A stretch of DNA of 64,000 bases, taken from the NCBI RefSeq assembly GCF_038502225.1, contig NC_091323.1, forward strand, positions 24,014,845 to 24,078,844. Reading direction: 5' to 3'. This DNA is from Cherax quadricarinatus. Its lineage: Eukaryota; Arthropoda; Malacostraca; Decapoda; Parastacidae. Positions 41,142 through 54,699 of the stretch are shown in pieces (position 1 is the first letter of the stretch; each line of letters starts with the position of its first letter). The notes below the pieces were generated by a model. The model did not search any database, was not told the origin of the DNA, and worked only from the letters and a program-made list of their open reading frames with translations. The translations under genes and the position numbers were made by a program.

Positions 41142-41637
41142 AAGTGGCTTGTTCTGCATTGTTAAGATCGCCTGTTTGTGATTGTATTGCTTTAGGATTT
41201 GGGTGTCAGTGGATAGGTGTTGAGCAGGCAGTAAACACAACATGCCACAGTTCAAGGGCGTGTGCTCTAGGGGTCTGGCGGGTCGGTCACATTGTTCCAG
41301 TCAGTTATCTCGTGCATTACCCTGGAAAAACGTGTCCTTCACGCCTCAGCTGATTGAGTTTCTCCTCCCGTTTTCACTGTATTTGTGTAAAAGATTTGAA
41401 AGAAGATTATAAAACCAATAGACAGAAAATTCCCACTTGTATATTCCATATAAATTGATAGCAATAATGTATAATGAGAGGAAACCCACAAGAAGACTAC
41501 AACTAAAATACACAAATTAAGTTTTTATATATCTACCTCCAACCAAGGTCCAGTCAGCAGATTCTGTAAAAGAGGAACTCAGTTGGAAGTCAAAATATGC
41601 AGACAAACTTCATAGATTTATTTTTTAAATGTACAAA

Positions 41638-41808
<171 letters not shown>

Positions 41809-43171
41809 GTTAAGGTATTTAGATGAAACAGGATACTTTTCCAGGAAAAACCGGGCTTTCTGATTTTACTCGTAGACAGAGCCCTAGAATAAATGTGAGC
41901 AATTCACTGAATCAAAAAGGTGATTTAATTCAGACACGGAGAATATTGCGACCACAACGTTGAGGCCAGTGTTATTGTGACAGGACACCGGAACCTGCTT
42001 CATGGCAGTTGGTGGCTGATAAGCGGGCAGGAGAATCATTTGATTGCTCAGGTAGAGATGTACCGTAATCTGTTCACCGCGTGAGAGCTGGGGGTCGCCT
42101 ACCTTGCAAGTAATCAGCAACAATTGTTGTAGAAACACTCGGGCTTGGCCACATTAGAGGTAGAGAGAGAGAGGGAACATACATAGCCGCACACAATGAA
42201 ACTATTACAGTTTTTAAAAACACCATCTAAGATGGGTAGAGAGACCATCAACCAGCAGGAGACAATCACCCAGCCTCACACAAAAAGCATTAAATAAGAC
42301 CCAATGGAGACAAACATAAATGAGTAAAGATGTTTGGAGATGCTGTGCGAGTAGAAGTAGGGATGAGCGGGAGAAGCTGAATTGGCTACAACACTTTTGT
42401 ACACTAAAATAGCAGACACCGGCTGCCATGGAACCAACGGCACCTCGATTGCTGGAGAGCAGTTACCCGCACCCCAGCTACAGAGCCAGGTACATTCACT
42501 TTTATAACACAGACGACTTCTTTGAAGAGTCACTGATGGGACATCTTATGATTAAGACCCACGTCTGAACTTAGTTTATTGATGAATAACACACCAAACG
42601 AAAAAAAGGAAGGAGGAAGTGCAGCAATGCTGACCAGAAATGGCTAGAGATTTCAAAACAAGACAGTCTCAGAGCGTCACTACTCAGATTTTATACGAAG
42701 AGCAATAATAACAAAAGGTCCTAGGGCCTTCGTGGCTGTCATTAACATTCTCCCACCAAACAACGTATTCAGACAGGAGCAAAAATATAAAGAGAAACTA
42801 GTGTATTTCAACTATGGATATACTGACTGGGACTCAACCAGAGGAAGGCACTGAAGAACAAACAAATTGCTCAACTCTGTAACTCAGAACTTACTAAAGA
42901 TGTTTGTCAAGGAACTAGCAGACTGTGGCATAAATAGAAACTGAATATATAGGTGATCCTTCAAGTGGTTCCAAGGAATTGGCATCACCCTCCTTTTCTC
43001 GGATCAAGCCTGATAGTCTTCCAATCCTCAGGCTCTGTACGACCCTTATTGGTTTAACATTTGCCCTTGATAATATTACTCAAATGACCTATAGATGTAT
43101 CGTGAAGCACTTCTATAATGTTAAAGTAGTGAAGTGAAGTTAACTGGAGAGCAACACAGCAGAAGTAAAAG

Positions 43172-43330
43172 TAGGTGGATCGTAGCTTAGCTGAAGCATC
43201 ATCGGCTCACAACCTATGGGCCTGGGTTCGATTCTAAAGCCAGTTGAAACGCTGAGCATGTTTCCTTACACCTGTGCCCCTGTTCACGCAGAATTAAATA
43301 AGTTCCTGAATGCTAATCGCTTGTAGTGGT
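43172..43330 (+). mobile_element. tRNA-derived SINE (diverged)
   Basis: An A-box-like tagcttagctga (43183-43194) and a B box ggttcgattct (43225-43235) lie at tRNA-like spacing, followed by tgtttccttacacctgtgcc and cctgttcacgcagaattaaa. It is not a functional tRNA: the acceptor stem does not pair and sequence continues as a SINE body. Confidence 0.65.
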
Positions 43331-44749
43331 GTCATCTTTGGGAGGGTTGTACACCTTAGATAGGGCTGGATTTTAAAATAAGCCGAGGTTTGATTACTCT
43401 TACCCTGTAAATTCATGTGTAACAAAAAAAAATGAGAAAAATACTCGCTGTCAAAGATATAACTCAAGAAAAAATCGGCCAACAGGACGTTGAGGCGGTG
43501 CCGAGTGCTAAAGCTCAAAATCCACAAATTCTTCTAGGTAATTACTTACATATTCACAAAACGAAAATCGAAAAAATAAATAAATAACTTAAAACTTTCT
43601 CCTCGCCGTTACCCGACGTTTGCTTGAGGAGCTTCAGTGATACCGTTCTTGCAAGCGCTCCTTCAGGGGATGAGGGAAAACGTGTAATTACACACTCGCA
43701 AACCAAACCGGTCCTGTAGCCTCCTCGCACCACAAGGTGTGCAATTTCACTTCAGTTCTTGTTTATTTGTGGGTCCACACATGGGGGACCATGGTGTTCA
43801 CACAGGCTGGACTAACGCAAAAAAAATAATTTAGCGGCACCTTAAGACTATGATATGAAGTCCCTAAAAAAATGCCCGCCCCCCGTAAATTATTACCTTT
43901 TTTAATTTTCGAATATTTGAGGCATCTTAAATTTAACATAAATTTAGGCCTAAGAAGGTCAAATTTCGGCTCTTCAATCATCTCATCCGCAGCAACGGAC
44001 AACGTTGAGTCCCAGAGCAACCCGTCCTCATTTTACACCCTCCGTTTATTTTCACGCTTTTCTTATATTTATCCTAAATATATTTTTGGACTAAGTTAAA
44101 TGACTATAAATACGTATATTTAACCAAGAAAAAATGAAAAAAAAAACTGGTGTGATACGTCTGATAACAAGAAGTCCCATAAAATAAGACCGCTAAAATT
44201 AATACGTTTTTCACACGTGAGGTGAGGACGAATTTTCCTGAAGAACTCATTCACAAAAGGCACTTCGTTTTATCTAATGTTTCCATGTATCAGTTTCAGA
44301 ACGATCTAACCAATAGACAAAATTAAATACAAGTCACATTATTTTAAGTTATGGTATGTTGCATTAATTTAATATAAAAGACAACACATTTATGTACAAC
44401 ATAATAAACCAACATTACCAATATAACAAACGAGAGGGGTAACGTCTAGCAGCAGTGGATACGTCGTCGCTCCTTAATTGGTTGGAAACAATACGTTTGT
44501 TATGTACAATGTCACAAGTAACAGACCCATGATACAACAGATTTTTTTCTTAAGAACTACACAAGACAAGGCCGTGAGCACCACACTAGCGGGAGAGCTA
44601 TACAATAAAGGCCCGCAATACGGGTAACTTTGCGTCACCAGGGAGTGTGTCCCAGTTGTGCCTCTTGCAACCATGGTATACAACCTTTAATTACCGCTGC
44701 TGAAAACTTGGGTTCCGGCACTAACAAGTGCTTAGCAATCCATGTGTTA

Positions 44750-45240
44750 TACAATCCAGGAGGAAGCTAGTTAATACCGGTGAGAGCTATACACTTCAGG
44801 TGGCTACTAGTTAATCCAGGTAAGAGCTGGACAATTAAATGAAGCTGCTAGTTATTGCAGAAGCATTATACATAATTAGGTGGATCTTCAAAATTAAGGT
44901 GGAAATTATTTACTCAGACTGAAGTTGAATTAACCTTACACAAATCAAGTGGGAACTAGATAATTAGATAGGAGAATGATAGTCCAAGTAAGAGCCAGAA
45001 ATTCCAATGTGTGCAAGATAGTCCTGGTAGATGATAAAAATTTCAAGAGAGAGTCAGATAACGGAGTTAATAAATATAGTAAAGAGGGAGTAACTAGACA
45101 AAACAAATGACATCTAAACAGACAACCCAGGTGGTAGTTGTTGTTTCCTATGTTCTCTGGGTGACAAACAGATGAAACCATTTTAAGTTCGATAATTCAG
45201 ATGGCAACTACTGTAGATAATTCAGATGACGTGGCGGTAG
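44750..45240. repeat. Degenerate minisatellite
   Basis: Loosely repeated units such as ctagttaatccaggtaagag followed by ctggacaatt. Old and irregular. Confidence 0.5.
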
Positions 45241-45250
45241 TAAATCTTAC

Positions 45251-45608
<358 letters not shown>

Positions 45609-45714
45609 TAATACCCATAATTCCACGATTATATAACAAAACATTGCCTTATTGTTTTTGTACTGATGAACTGCATTTTTATTTCTTAATATTTCTACTT
45701 TACGGGGAAATATT

Positions 45715-45768
45715 TCCTAATATTTCTACATTACAGGTAAATATTTCTACATTACAGGTAAATATAAT
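45715..45768 (+). promoter_or_regulatory. Candidate recursive splice sites (tandem AG/GT)
   Basis: A 21-bp direct repeat carries tttctacattacaggtaaat twice, giving AG|GT junctions at 45736/45737 and 45757/45758. The form (pyrimidine-rich acceptor directly joined to a donor) is that of ratchet points in long insect introns. The pyrimidine tract is short, so this is tentative. Confidence 0.3.
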
Positions 45769-46888
45769 TTTTTTCCTACGTTGTATTTTGCACAGTACTG
45801 CCCATTAATGTCCAGATTACGCTAACGAATTTTTCAGTAAATACTCACACACTGATTACTGAACACTTACGTTAAGATACAGTGAATATTTTTAATAAAT
45901 GATATATTATATATGAACACTAATTGTAAAATTTGATTAACCATTATAGTTAAACCTCTAGAATTTTTGGACTCGACATTTAACCCAAACTTTGATCACC
46001 AACTTGCACTGCAAGGGCTTTAAAATCATTTTTTTTTTTTTTTTGCTATTAGGTTCTTTAAAAAATGTTTTCTTTTGAGTATTGTGCAGATAATATTTGC
46101 GTTAATATGAAAGAAAGTGAAAATAACGTTATAAGTAATCCACACTAATTGATAAAGTTTGCATTCAACCTTGTGGAATACGACCAACTAATTATGAAGG
46201 TAAACGAACGCTGTACTTGTTAATTTGAAATACAGTACTGTAATGTTTTTCCTTGACATCACACTATCAACTTTAAATTTATTTTGCTAGAATATGAGTT
46301 ACAAAGCAGATTAAATTAGAAAAAAAGGTGTCATTATATACAGAAAAATAAGAGATTAACTTGTGAATATTTCAAACTAATCTGTTAATTTCTCGAATTA
46401 AAAAATGTTTATATATTTTTATAATTAATTTATTTTACAAAATTTGCATATATTTTTTCAGCACGCCCACTTCCCACCATACATACTTTCTACTTCCAAG
46501 ATTTCACATTCATGCAGGTCATCTGGTAAATCATTTCACTATATAAGTAGTGTTCATGTTTGAGATGCACAGCTAAACAAATAGATAGTGCTACGCTCGT
46601 CGCACATTTGATAATTTAACAAAACTCACGTGCACAATGAGGATCACCGACCCAGAACGACTGAGACCCTGGCATTTATCCTAGAAAATGTCTGATGCTA
46701 GACTTAGTCAACCTTAAATTTTGTTAATGTTACATTCAGCCTAATGCCAGAGTGAATAAGACCCAAACATTGTATATAATATCAGTGCATATACTCTAAA
46801 AGATATATACTCTGCTGGAACTCATAGAAATATATATAGTATATTTCCTGCTCTTACTAGTATTCACGTGTACGTGCTTTCTTTCCAG

Positions 46889-46990
46889 ACTATGCCACCA
46901 CAACTCCTGCTACAACAACTACTACTACTACTACTACCACCACCACCACCACAACCCCTGCTACAACCACTACTACTAAGTCATCAACGG
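46889..46990 (+). CDS. Exon 5: threonine-rich mucin-type linker
   Basis: A 102-bp exon, phase 1-1, after acceptor ctttctttccag and before donor gtaaac. It encodes 34 residues: YATTTPA, a run of about 14 threonines, PA, five threonines and KSST. The poly-Thr is encoded by mixed ACT, ACC and ACA triplets, so it is a coding trinucleotide tract likely to vary in length. Pro-Ala-Thr context is typical of O-glycosylated mucin segments. Splice sites and phase agree with the neighbouring VWC exons, which argues against a chance low-complexity ORF. Confidence 0.82.
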
Positions 46991-47745
46991 GTAAACTTTT
47001 TTTTCATTATGCAGTAACATATTTAAAATATAAGTAGCTGCTGTGTCCCAAATTTCCCTGAGAAGGTAGTGGATCGCCATTAAACAACAAATTTGCTTTG
47101 GCCAAGTTCTGTAAACTGTTGATGTCTGGTTACTTTCCAAGAGTTTAGGTTTAAGGTTTACCTTTTTTTTATCCTTGGGTATCGTGTTTCCGGGAAGGTG
47201 CAGCCATCTCTGTGGCACGTGGCACATTTAAAGATGACCAATTCACCCGGAATATTTCATAAAGTCATATGGCTTCTTGGAGGTTTTATAAAATAGTCAC
47301 ACAGAAAATCCCCGGTTGGCTGACCTTATGACATAATTGTATGTTGTACCTGGGCATGAACATTTAATGACACACGAATCACAAGAATACCTGCAGTGTC
47401 GTGTGACATTGCCATGTCGTTTCGAGTAACTTTCAGTCGTGGCGAAATATCTCCTTTAATAAATGTCCTGAGCTGTACATATAGTAAATGCCTTTTGTAT
47501 TCGGTATTACCATACCACTCGCTTCCAACAGTTGAACTCTTCCGCTTATTGTACAACACTGGGAAGTGTTGATGGACCTGCATCCGGAGACACTTGGCAT
47601 GCCTTCACATAATGCGTTTCACTTTTATAATAGAGAAACACGAAACTGAATGTGTTTCCGTAATATGAAAGAGCTTGGCTGTTTATATTTATGCTTTCCA
47701 GTGCTTAGGGTAGGGTGATCAGTAATAGTCTTTAAAGTTATTCTT

Positions 47746-48125
47746 CTTTTTACATTTAGTAATATACACAGAAGAGGTTAGTAGCCCCTTGCTCTCGACA
47801 TGTGAATCGCCTCTTATAACACACATGGCATGGCTCACGGAGAAAGGATTCTTTTCTACTTCTCTATGGAGATTAAAGAAAATAAATAAGAACAAGAACT
47901 ATTAAGAAAATAGACGAAAACTCAGATGGGCGTGTATATACTTATACATGAATGCGTAGCGTGAACTGAGTGCAAAATAGACGAAGAAAGATGTATCTAT
48001 TATCTTGCTTGTTTATGAGATAGAAAGATAAAACACTAGCAATCCACCATTGTGTGAAACAATTAAAGGTTTCCGCTTCACACTCATTTGGTAGGATGGT
48101 AGCACCTCCCTGGATAGTTGATGTC

Positions 48126-48128
<3 letters not shown>
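47746..48128 (-). mobile_element. RTE-tailed non-autonomous repeat, copy 2
   Basis: Aligns along its length with 38150-38560 (ttttacatttagtaatatac, cacatggcatggctcacgga, aagaacaagaact) but more diverged and lacking the terminal cctcggtggg part. Its right end abuts (TA)n, as in copy 1. Confidence 0.72.

Positions 48129-48129
<1 letters not shown>

Positions 48130-48220
<91 letters not shown>
48130..48220. repeat. (TA)n microsatellite
   Basis: About 45 TA units. Confidence 0.97.
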
Positions 48221-48224
<4 letters not shown>

Positions 48225-48320
48225 ATAAGATCACAGTAAACAGGTGATTTCAGAATATGCAAAACAACCACTGTGAAAGAATTGGAATTTCTCTTTTCTT
48301 TCACAGTGGTTGTTTTGCAT
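48221..48320. mobile_element. Family H hairpin, copy 2 (short)
   Basis: Begins with the extension (tgcaataagatcacagtaaa) and then a hairpin with arms of about 25 bp (atgcaaaacaaccactgtga / tcacagtggttgttttgcat) and a 14-bp loop. (TA)n on both sides. Orientation is opposite to copy 1. Confidence 0.86.
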
Positions 48321-48329
48321 ATATATATG

Positions 48330-48400
<71 letters not shown>
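48321..48400. repeat. (TA)n microsatellite
   Basis: TA tract with one ATGTATAAAT interruption at its left edge. Confidence 0.96.
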
Positions 48401-48406
<6 letters not shown>

Positions 48407-48825
48407 AGTATTTTGACTGCACAAAACAGTCAAAATAATAAAAAGCGCTTAGCTCCAATAGCATCTCTGTGAAAGGTGTAGCTTAATCCACTCTCAAGAA
48501 ATAGCCCCTTGAATAGCATGGGCGGCGAAAGCAGAATACTCACCAAATGGGATCTAGTCGTTTTCAGGATAATATAGCAAAACTAGTAGCGGTGATGCTA
48601 ATTAAACAATTAGTAATCTAAAACCAATGCACTTATTCAGAGCCTCACAGTCAGAATTGCCAAATTCAACTAAATCTAATGCGTTTACACTCCACGCACG
48701 TAACAGTACATTAAGTGCATAGTCCACACCGTTCATATACGCCAGTACAGTCCTGCACAACGTTCATGACTGCAACCTGTCCACAGTTAAGGAAAATCTG
48801 AGCAAATATAGCTCTAAATATAGCT

Positions 48826-49075
48826 CTGTGTCCCATCTCTGGAACATCCTGTCTTTGTCCACCTTGTCGATTCTTCTTAGTATTTTATATGTCGTTATCA
48901 TATCCCCCTATCTCTCCTGTCCTCAGTGTCGTCAGGTCGATTTCCCTTAACCTCTCCTCGTAGGACATACCCCTTAGCTACGGGACTAGTCTTGTTGCAA
49001 ACCTTTGCACTTTCTCTAGTTTCCTTACGTGCTTGGCTAGGTGTGGGTTCCAAACTGGTGCTGCAGTCTGTGTGT
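48826..49075 (-). mobile_element. CR1/L2-like internal fragment
   Basis: Matches 60085-60310: tctggaacatcctgtctttg, tccaccttgtcgattcttct, cgtgcttggctaggtgtggg. Truncated at both ends, no 3' tail. Confidence 0.85.
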
Positions 49076-49479
49076 GGGGGGTAACGAAAGTAGGGATAGA
49101 GGGAGTGTAGGAAGAATTGAAGAAAGTAAGAAGGAGAAAGAAAAGTGTGGCAGTGATGGACGGAGGAAGAGAGGGGGTTACCATTCACATTACTTGATCA
49201 AGCACAATTATAAATTTGTAATAACCTTGCCCTGTATGTCAAAGTTCCTACCCGCTGTCAAATGCATTCTTTAACGTCCACCGCCCCATAAAAAAGTATG
49301 GAGGAAATACCGTGTTGCTACTATGCATCAAAAAACAAAGTACGTGAGACGTGATCACCACACGTATCCTGGGGCAGGTGATGACTACGTGCCGTAAGAC
49401 CCGGAAAACAATGCACGATATACAACGTACTCACAGGCCTCAATAAGACATACAACTCCAGACTGTAAAAAAGGAATCA

Positions 49480-49730
49480 GCGAACAAGGCGCAAAGGAAA
49501 AAGATACAGGCACAAATGGGGCTACGGAGACGTTAGAAAGTCCTTTTTTTAATATAAGAATGGTTATGACATGGAACGATCTGGATGAGGATTGGTGGAA
49601 GCAGATTATAGTCACAGATTTAAGAGTACGTAACATAAAGGTCAAGGGGGACAGGAATAATAGCGTGGTCCTTCGTTAATAATCGAGAGCAGGACCATAA
49701 GACGAGACTCAACCCCTGCAACAACATAAG
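49480..49730 (+). mobile_element. Diverged CR1/L2-like LINE 3' end
   Basis: Traces of the C-terminus (acatggaacgatctggatga, WNDLDED, parallel to KWNSLASE) are followed by gactcaacccctgcaacaac. Plus orientation, like 7850-8120. The tail has decayed. Confidence 0.5.
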
Positions 49731-51020
49731 CACCCCCCCCCCCATCCTTAAACATCATAATTCAGTACTGCAGCGTTAATCAGTAACACAGTTCCAGTGC
49801 CTCTCCAATATTATGTTTCAAATCGTATTTGAGCCATTAACACTGTGATGGACTTATTCACACAAACCACACGACGAAAATTTGGATTGGATGAACAGCA
49901 ATAACAAAGATATCCTTTCCTTGGCTTACTCTATAAAGATTTTCAGATTTTGCCCCGAGGGGCAAGTTTACTGGATAGTACCAGTCATCCTGTGAGTGGG
50001 CATACCACCATAAAAACAGTACAATGCACTGATGATAAAAGCAACATCTTTGGCTGTTACAATATCCTTGTTTCAGGACCTTTATTTATTATATAATTAT
50101 CCAACTGCAGTGAATATTGCATCTTTTTATAAAATGTTATGAATTTTAATTATAACGTACTTGTATGATAGTGCTATCAACCGTTCAGTATATTCTACCA
50201 CTGTTACATTCTAAGATATGATACTGGAGATGATATATATCCTCCTTTCCACACATGCTATGTATAAGAGCCGATTCAACAAATCGTCGTCTGGGAAGAC
50301 TCCTTGCTTTTCTTTTGCCAATTTGTACGCATTAACAAAAGTATTGACACCGTAATACTTGTACGTTGTAAAGCGGAAGATTCAGTATTTGGGATAATTT
50401 TTTAAATTGTGCATATAAAAGGCTAAAAAAATAATGCAGGTATAGCAGCTTCAATTCTTCTGACTCTCTCTTCCTGTGCTAGTGTCAAACAGAGATATAT
50501 CAATATAATTATGAAAGGTGTTTAATAGATCTTTTCATCAATCAACAAATATTTTTTAATAAATAAAAAATTTCAAATATCGAATATTACGATAGCTTTT
50601 CCCAATTCAGTAAAAGTTCAGTGTACACGAAATCATTATTATTGAATGAAATTCCTTCGAACGCATACATCAAGATGGGTATATCCCGAGTGAGTAAGCA
50701 CTGAGAGTTGACTTAATCGTTGTGTTTTAGAACTTAAAATATTCTTGAGTGTAAATTTTAATTGTAGCTTTAATGGCCCACGTGTAATCGTTTAGCTTTA
50801 AATCTAACCAACTAACTTTCAGACAATATTGTATATACTATATACAATGAGGTATGTATGTTTCAGTGTATATACACTAAGAAATTACTTTAATATCTAT
50901 TTTAGCTATTAAAATATTATTGATGTTAGTCTACATGTGAAATGCTGCCATAATGACCCTGCTCAATTTGAGAGGCGTTGAACCAAACAAAGCATTCCTG
51001 ATACAGTAAATAACTTTCAG

Positions 51021-51206
51021 ACTGCGAAGTTGCTGGAAGGACGTTCCCAGATGGGTTCAAGGTGGAGGGGGCTGGCACAGCATGTCAATCATGCTTCTGT
51101 CTGCGTGGCACCGTCACCTGCACTAACCTAACGTGTGCCCAGCCCATAGAAGGCTGCAAACCTATCATGCAGGAAGGTCGCTGCTGTCCCGTCATGTACG
51201 ACTGTG
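51021..51206 (+). CDS. Exon 6: von Willebrand factor type C domain
   Basis: This 186-bp exon (phase 1-1) has acceptor taactttcag and donor gtgagt. It encodes a third VWC domain of about 61 residues: CEVAGRTFPDGFKVEGAGTA, CQSCFC, VTCTNLTC, EGCKP, and RCCPVMYDC. All ten cysteines are present. NLT is a potential N-glycosylation site. It is more like the exon 4 domain (SYCFC, EGCRP, CCPTFYDC) than the exon 2 domain, which suggests exon 4 and 6 modules arose from a tandem exon duplication. It is the last VWC module visible. Confidence 0.93.
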
Positions 51207-51807
51207 GTGAGTGTCACTGGCCGTCCCACTTAATACCTTAACTCCAGTGAGACTATGTCAAAAGACTCTTGACTGTAGGATAGAATTTGAAGATCATTAT
51301 TGTTTGGGTTATTTCCTTTTGTGGGATTACTTTTTATTAGAATAATGCAATTTAATTTACGAAATTTATAAGAGTGGCCCAATGCACTGCCAGGATGGCA
51401 TTATTCTGTCAGTAAGACAGTTGTTGTGAGCCAGTCACTAGCAGGATAGCACTACTCAGTCAGTAAGACAGCTGTTGTGGAGTCAGTAAGACAGTTGTTG
51501 CGGAGCTAGTCACTGTCAGGATGGTAGAATGCGGTCAGTAAGACAGCTGTCCTGACAGTTGTCAGGACAGCACTGTTAAGACTTGGGGATGTTGTGAAGC
51601 TCATCACCACGAGGTTCATGGACGGATATATACTCTGATTCAGAGAAAACATCAATTATGGGGATGTACGTCTTGTCCCAAGGACACTGGCCTTAATTAC
51701 GAGAAGTCTTCGTTAAGGAAGTCTCCCCTTATTAAGAAGCGAATGTCATAAATACCACGTTTTATTAAACTGTTTAAAATTATTAATGCAACATTTTCTC
51801 CGGACAG
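51207..51807 (+). other. Intron 6 (about 0.6 kb)
   Basis: The shortest intron. An irregular repeat of agtcagtaagacagttgttg occupies about 51365-51575. Nothing else seen. Confidence 0.7.
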
Positions 51808-51848
51808 GTGGCGAAGTCACTCAGGACCAACTTGCTCTTCTCTTAAAG
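51808..51848 (+). CDS. Exon 7: small linker exon, phase 1 to 0
   Basis: A 41-bp exon between acceptor ttttctccggacag and donor gtaaag. It completes the split codon left by exon 6 and encodes GEVTQDQLALLLK, ending on a codon boundary. It is the hinge where the gene changes from phase-1 VWC modules to phase-0 linker exons. Support comes from clean junctions and frame continuity with exon 8; it is too short to show a domain. Confidence 0.75.
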
Positions 51849-53029
51849 GTAAAGAACCGTGTCTGTGTTATCTGATGCCTTGTTCCGTTATTCTACGTCT
51901 TTGAAGGAAGGGGCGCAATTCTGCTGAATTCTACGAAAATTATGAAAGAACACACTGTCATGTGTACTTATATCACTCGTATATAATATACATTTTTTTT
52001 ATACTGTGCATTAGTACAACACAGTGAACTTATATTTGCAGCATGCAAATAAAAGGACCAAAGTAACACTGCAGTAGGACTACTGGCCCATGCAAGGAAA
52101 TCCAATTTACACAATTATCGCTTGGATATGTTTGTACAATGATGTCATGTGATAATTTGTTCCATTCACCTACAACGATATTAACAAACCAATATTTACA
52201 TATATCCCATCCAAATTTAGCGTTACCCGTATTTATCAAGCTGCTATTCTACCTTAAATGTGATATTTTCAGCACTCTAACATATCTCTTTTTTTATCCC
52301 TTTCACTGATTTATATATTACAATTATATCACTGCCAATTATATACGTTTATGATAATGTTATTTCAGTTCTTTTAATGTTACGCCAGTCTTTTTAATTT
52401 ATCTTCGGAAGTTGATCTTTTTTTCATCATTCGTATGTTTTAAGGCCATTATTATTTGCTCAATATGTAGTCTGGTGACCAAAACTACACGACAGATGCC
52501 AAGTCCCAAAAGAGTAAGGTAAAGTGAAGGGTTATATTAATGTTACTGTTACTAACTGCTACATATCAAGTCAAATAACTGCTAGGCCTTGCGGCGGACA
52601 GTAACATACTGCTCGCTTAGTTTTACATTTATATAATAGTTGTCAGTCACAGACAACTTAATCAAAGTAACCCAATACTTCATTACTGAGAGGGCCTCTA
52701 GTGACAATTTTTCCTAACTTAAAACCATTATTTTGTCAACTAATGGAAAACAAGCTTCTGTCATACAAGAATGCATATGCCGCGGTATTTACAATAAAGC
52801 CAAGAAACAGTAAACATTAAAAAAACTAATTTTAATATCCACTTCAGAATGCGACTGCATAAAAAAAAATAATCGCGATGTTGCGCTAAGGTTAGCACTC
52901 TATCTTTGCCTTGCTATGAAAGGTAAGCTTTTTAGATTAGCCTTTTAACCTACCATGGCACTAATAGCTCGTTCTGCCGTAGCAAATAAGCACCAGTCTA
53001 TCATAACACTGTTATTAACCCTGCCCTAG
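51849..53029 (+). other. Intron 7 (about 1.2 kb)
   Basis: AT-rich unique sequence without recognisable repeats or ORFs. Confidence 0.65.
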
Positions 53030-53131
53030 GCTAAGGCACTGGACCACCAGGATGAGCTGCTTGAGAGGCAGAATATGGCTAGGATGAGTCCAAGCGGCGA
53101 GGCAACCATCACTGACATAGAAAACGACAAG
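53030..53131 (+). CDS. Exon 8: charged helical linker
   Basis: A 102-bp exon, phase 0-0, acceptor ccctgccctag, donor gtaagt. It encodes 34 residues: AKALDHQDELLERQNMARMS, then PSGEATITDIENDK. With exon 7 (LALLLK) it gives a short amphipathic, probably helical segment after the VWC cluster. No known family is recognised. Confidence 0.82.
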
Positions 53132-53916
53132 GTAAGTTATATAATATTTCTCTTTAAGTTAACAGAGCAGACAAAGAGAATAAACTAGTCCTTCGGAAGA
53201 CCACCGATGTAATCCTCGGTATATTTTGTTAAGATTGCGATCACGTCTTTCAGTCTACTACTGAAACGGTACAGACACGCACACAAAAAAAAAAAACCGA
53301 CAATAGTTTACTTGAAAAAGTGACCGTGCTATTACCTTTTTATAGTTTCAGTGAATCAGCCTGACACAATTAAGTGTGACTGTGAGAGAAGAAAGTTGTA
53401 TGTGAGAGAAAAATAAGATGCTTATGGAAATATAAGAAGAATGAGGTTTATCTAGGAATTAGTTTGAACAAATTGAAATGAGATAAAAAACAAACAGGTT
53501 AACCTGATTTTTCTGCTGGAACATTATACTACTTTCACTGGTACTGCAAAAGATCCTGTCTGTTGATAGAAAGTAAAAGGGTCTCTCTTTTCACCCTTCA
53601 ACTATCACCAAAATTTGTAATTTAAGCAAACTTTTTGGTTATTTACACTAAGAAATGCAACTCTGTATATATGTTCACTATATGACATGGGTAAAAAGCG
53701 AGGTTTTGCTACAATGTGACCAAGGAACAATCAGGTTAAGGGAAATATGTCTCATTAGGCTACAGTTTGCATTAACACTAAGGAATTCAATAGTTATTCA
53801 TATAATAAACACATTAATATTTTGTAATCATTTATGTTCATAATTTATTACAGAAAAAATATGTCAATAACAGTAAACAAACCAGGTCAATAACTTTTTT
53901 ATTTGATATTATCCAG
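53132..53916 (+). other. Intron 8 (about 0.8 kb)
   Basis: AT-rich. The 62-codon ORF at 53655-53843 has no recognisable domain. Nothing else seen. Confidence 0.65.
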
Positions 53917-54699
53917 TCGCCAGTACACAAAGCTTCAACAGAAGCTGATTCTCCACATTCAAGTCAAGAAGAAGCAAGCGCAACGGAGATTACCGTAACT
54001 GAAGGCGCTCGACCTGAAGAAGACATAGAGGAGGAAGCCACGAAAGATCTGACCAACTCTCAAGAAAATCTGCCTCAACGAAGAAAATCCATTCAGAGGT
54101 TACGGCCATTAACGCGCCCGTCTCGTGCAGATATTGCTAAACGCCGCCAACAGTCCCGCTTCAGCGTGCCTCTACCAACGCCAACGAGAATATCTCGGCC
54201 CAGCTCACCCAACCAACCTGGACCTGAGACACAGACCCTAAGTGAGCGCATAAGAAATCGGAGCCAACCCACCAAATATGCAGCCAAGGCCAAGACGGCA
54301 CTCGAAACATCCAAGCAGTATGCAACTACACTCATGACACCTATAACGTCCGAACTCACTGACACCCTGGTAGCTATACACGACACACAAGAATACAGCA
54401 GGTCTATCACACTGCCTATTACTACTACAAAGGAGCCCTTCACCGCTACGAAAGACCTCTCCAGCACTACAAAAGAGCCTTCCACCACTACAAAGGAGCC
54501 TTCCACCACTACAAATGAGCTCGCAAACGTGGATAGCACTAAAACCAGATCACCATCATCCCCATATTCGAGGTTCAGGTATTCCATCAAAACCACAACC
54601 CTCAAGCCAGCCACAACACCCAGGCCTTTATCTACGACAAGCACTACTACTGCTCCAGTCATTACCACCTTGAAACCGCAGCTTAAATCACGTTTTGAG
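53917..54699 (+). CDS. Exon 9: Ser/Thr/Glu-rich region with basic cluster and TTKEPST repeats
   Basis: A 783-bp exon (261 codons), phase 0-0, after acceptor gatattatccag. It starts SPVHKASTEADSPHSSQEEA, continues acidic (RPEEDIEEEATKD), then has a basic stretch (QRRKSIQRLRPLTRPSRAD, AKRRQQSR). Near 54420-54530 a heptad repeat appears: TTKEPFT, TTKDLSS, TTKEPST, TTKEPST, TTNE. The rest is Thr/Pro-rich (TTTLKPATTPRPL). I place the donor at 54700 (GAG|gtagtc), which joins in frame to exon 10; it is the weakest donor of the set. Read through it, the frame stops at TAA 54718-54720, so an alternative terminal exon is possible. It is probably a disordered, O-glycosylated extracellular spacer. Confidence 0.8.

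Larger units (their letters stand above)
46991..51020 (+). other. Intron 5 (about 4.0 kb)
   Basis: Contains an RTE-tailed repeat (47746-48128), (TA)n around a family H hairpin (48130-48400), a CR1 fragment (48826-49075) and a diverged LINE end (49480-49730). I see nothing nameable in 47000-47740 or 49735-51015. Confidence 0.6.

Noticed and set aside
43172..43260. Functional tRNA gene
   Set aside because: Boxes are present but the stems do not pair and the sequence continues into a SINE body.
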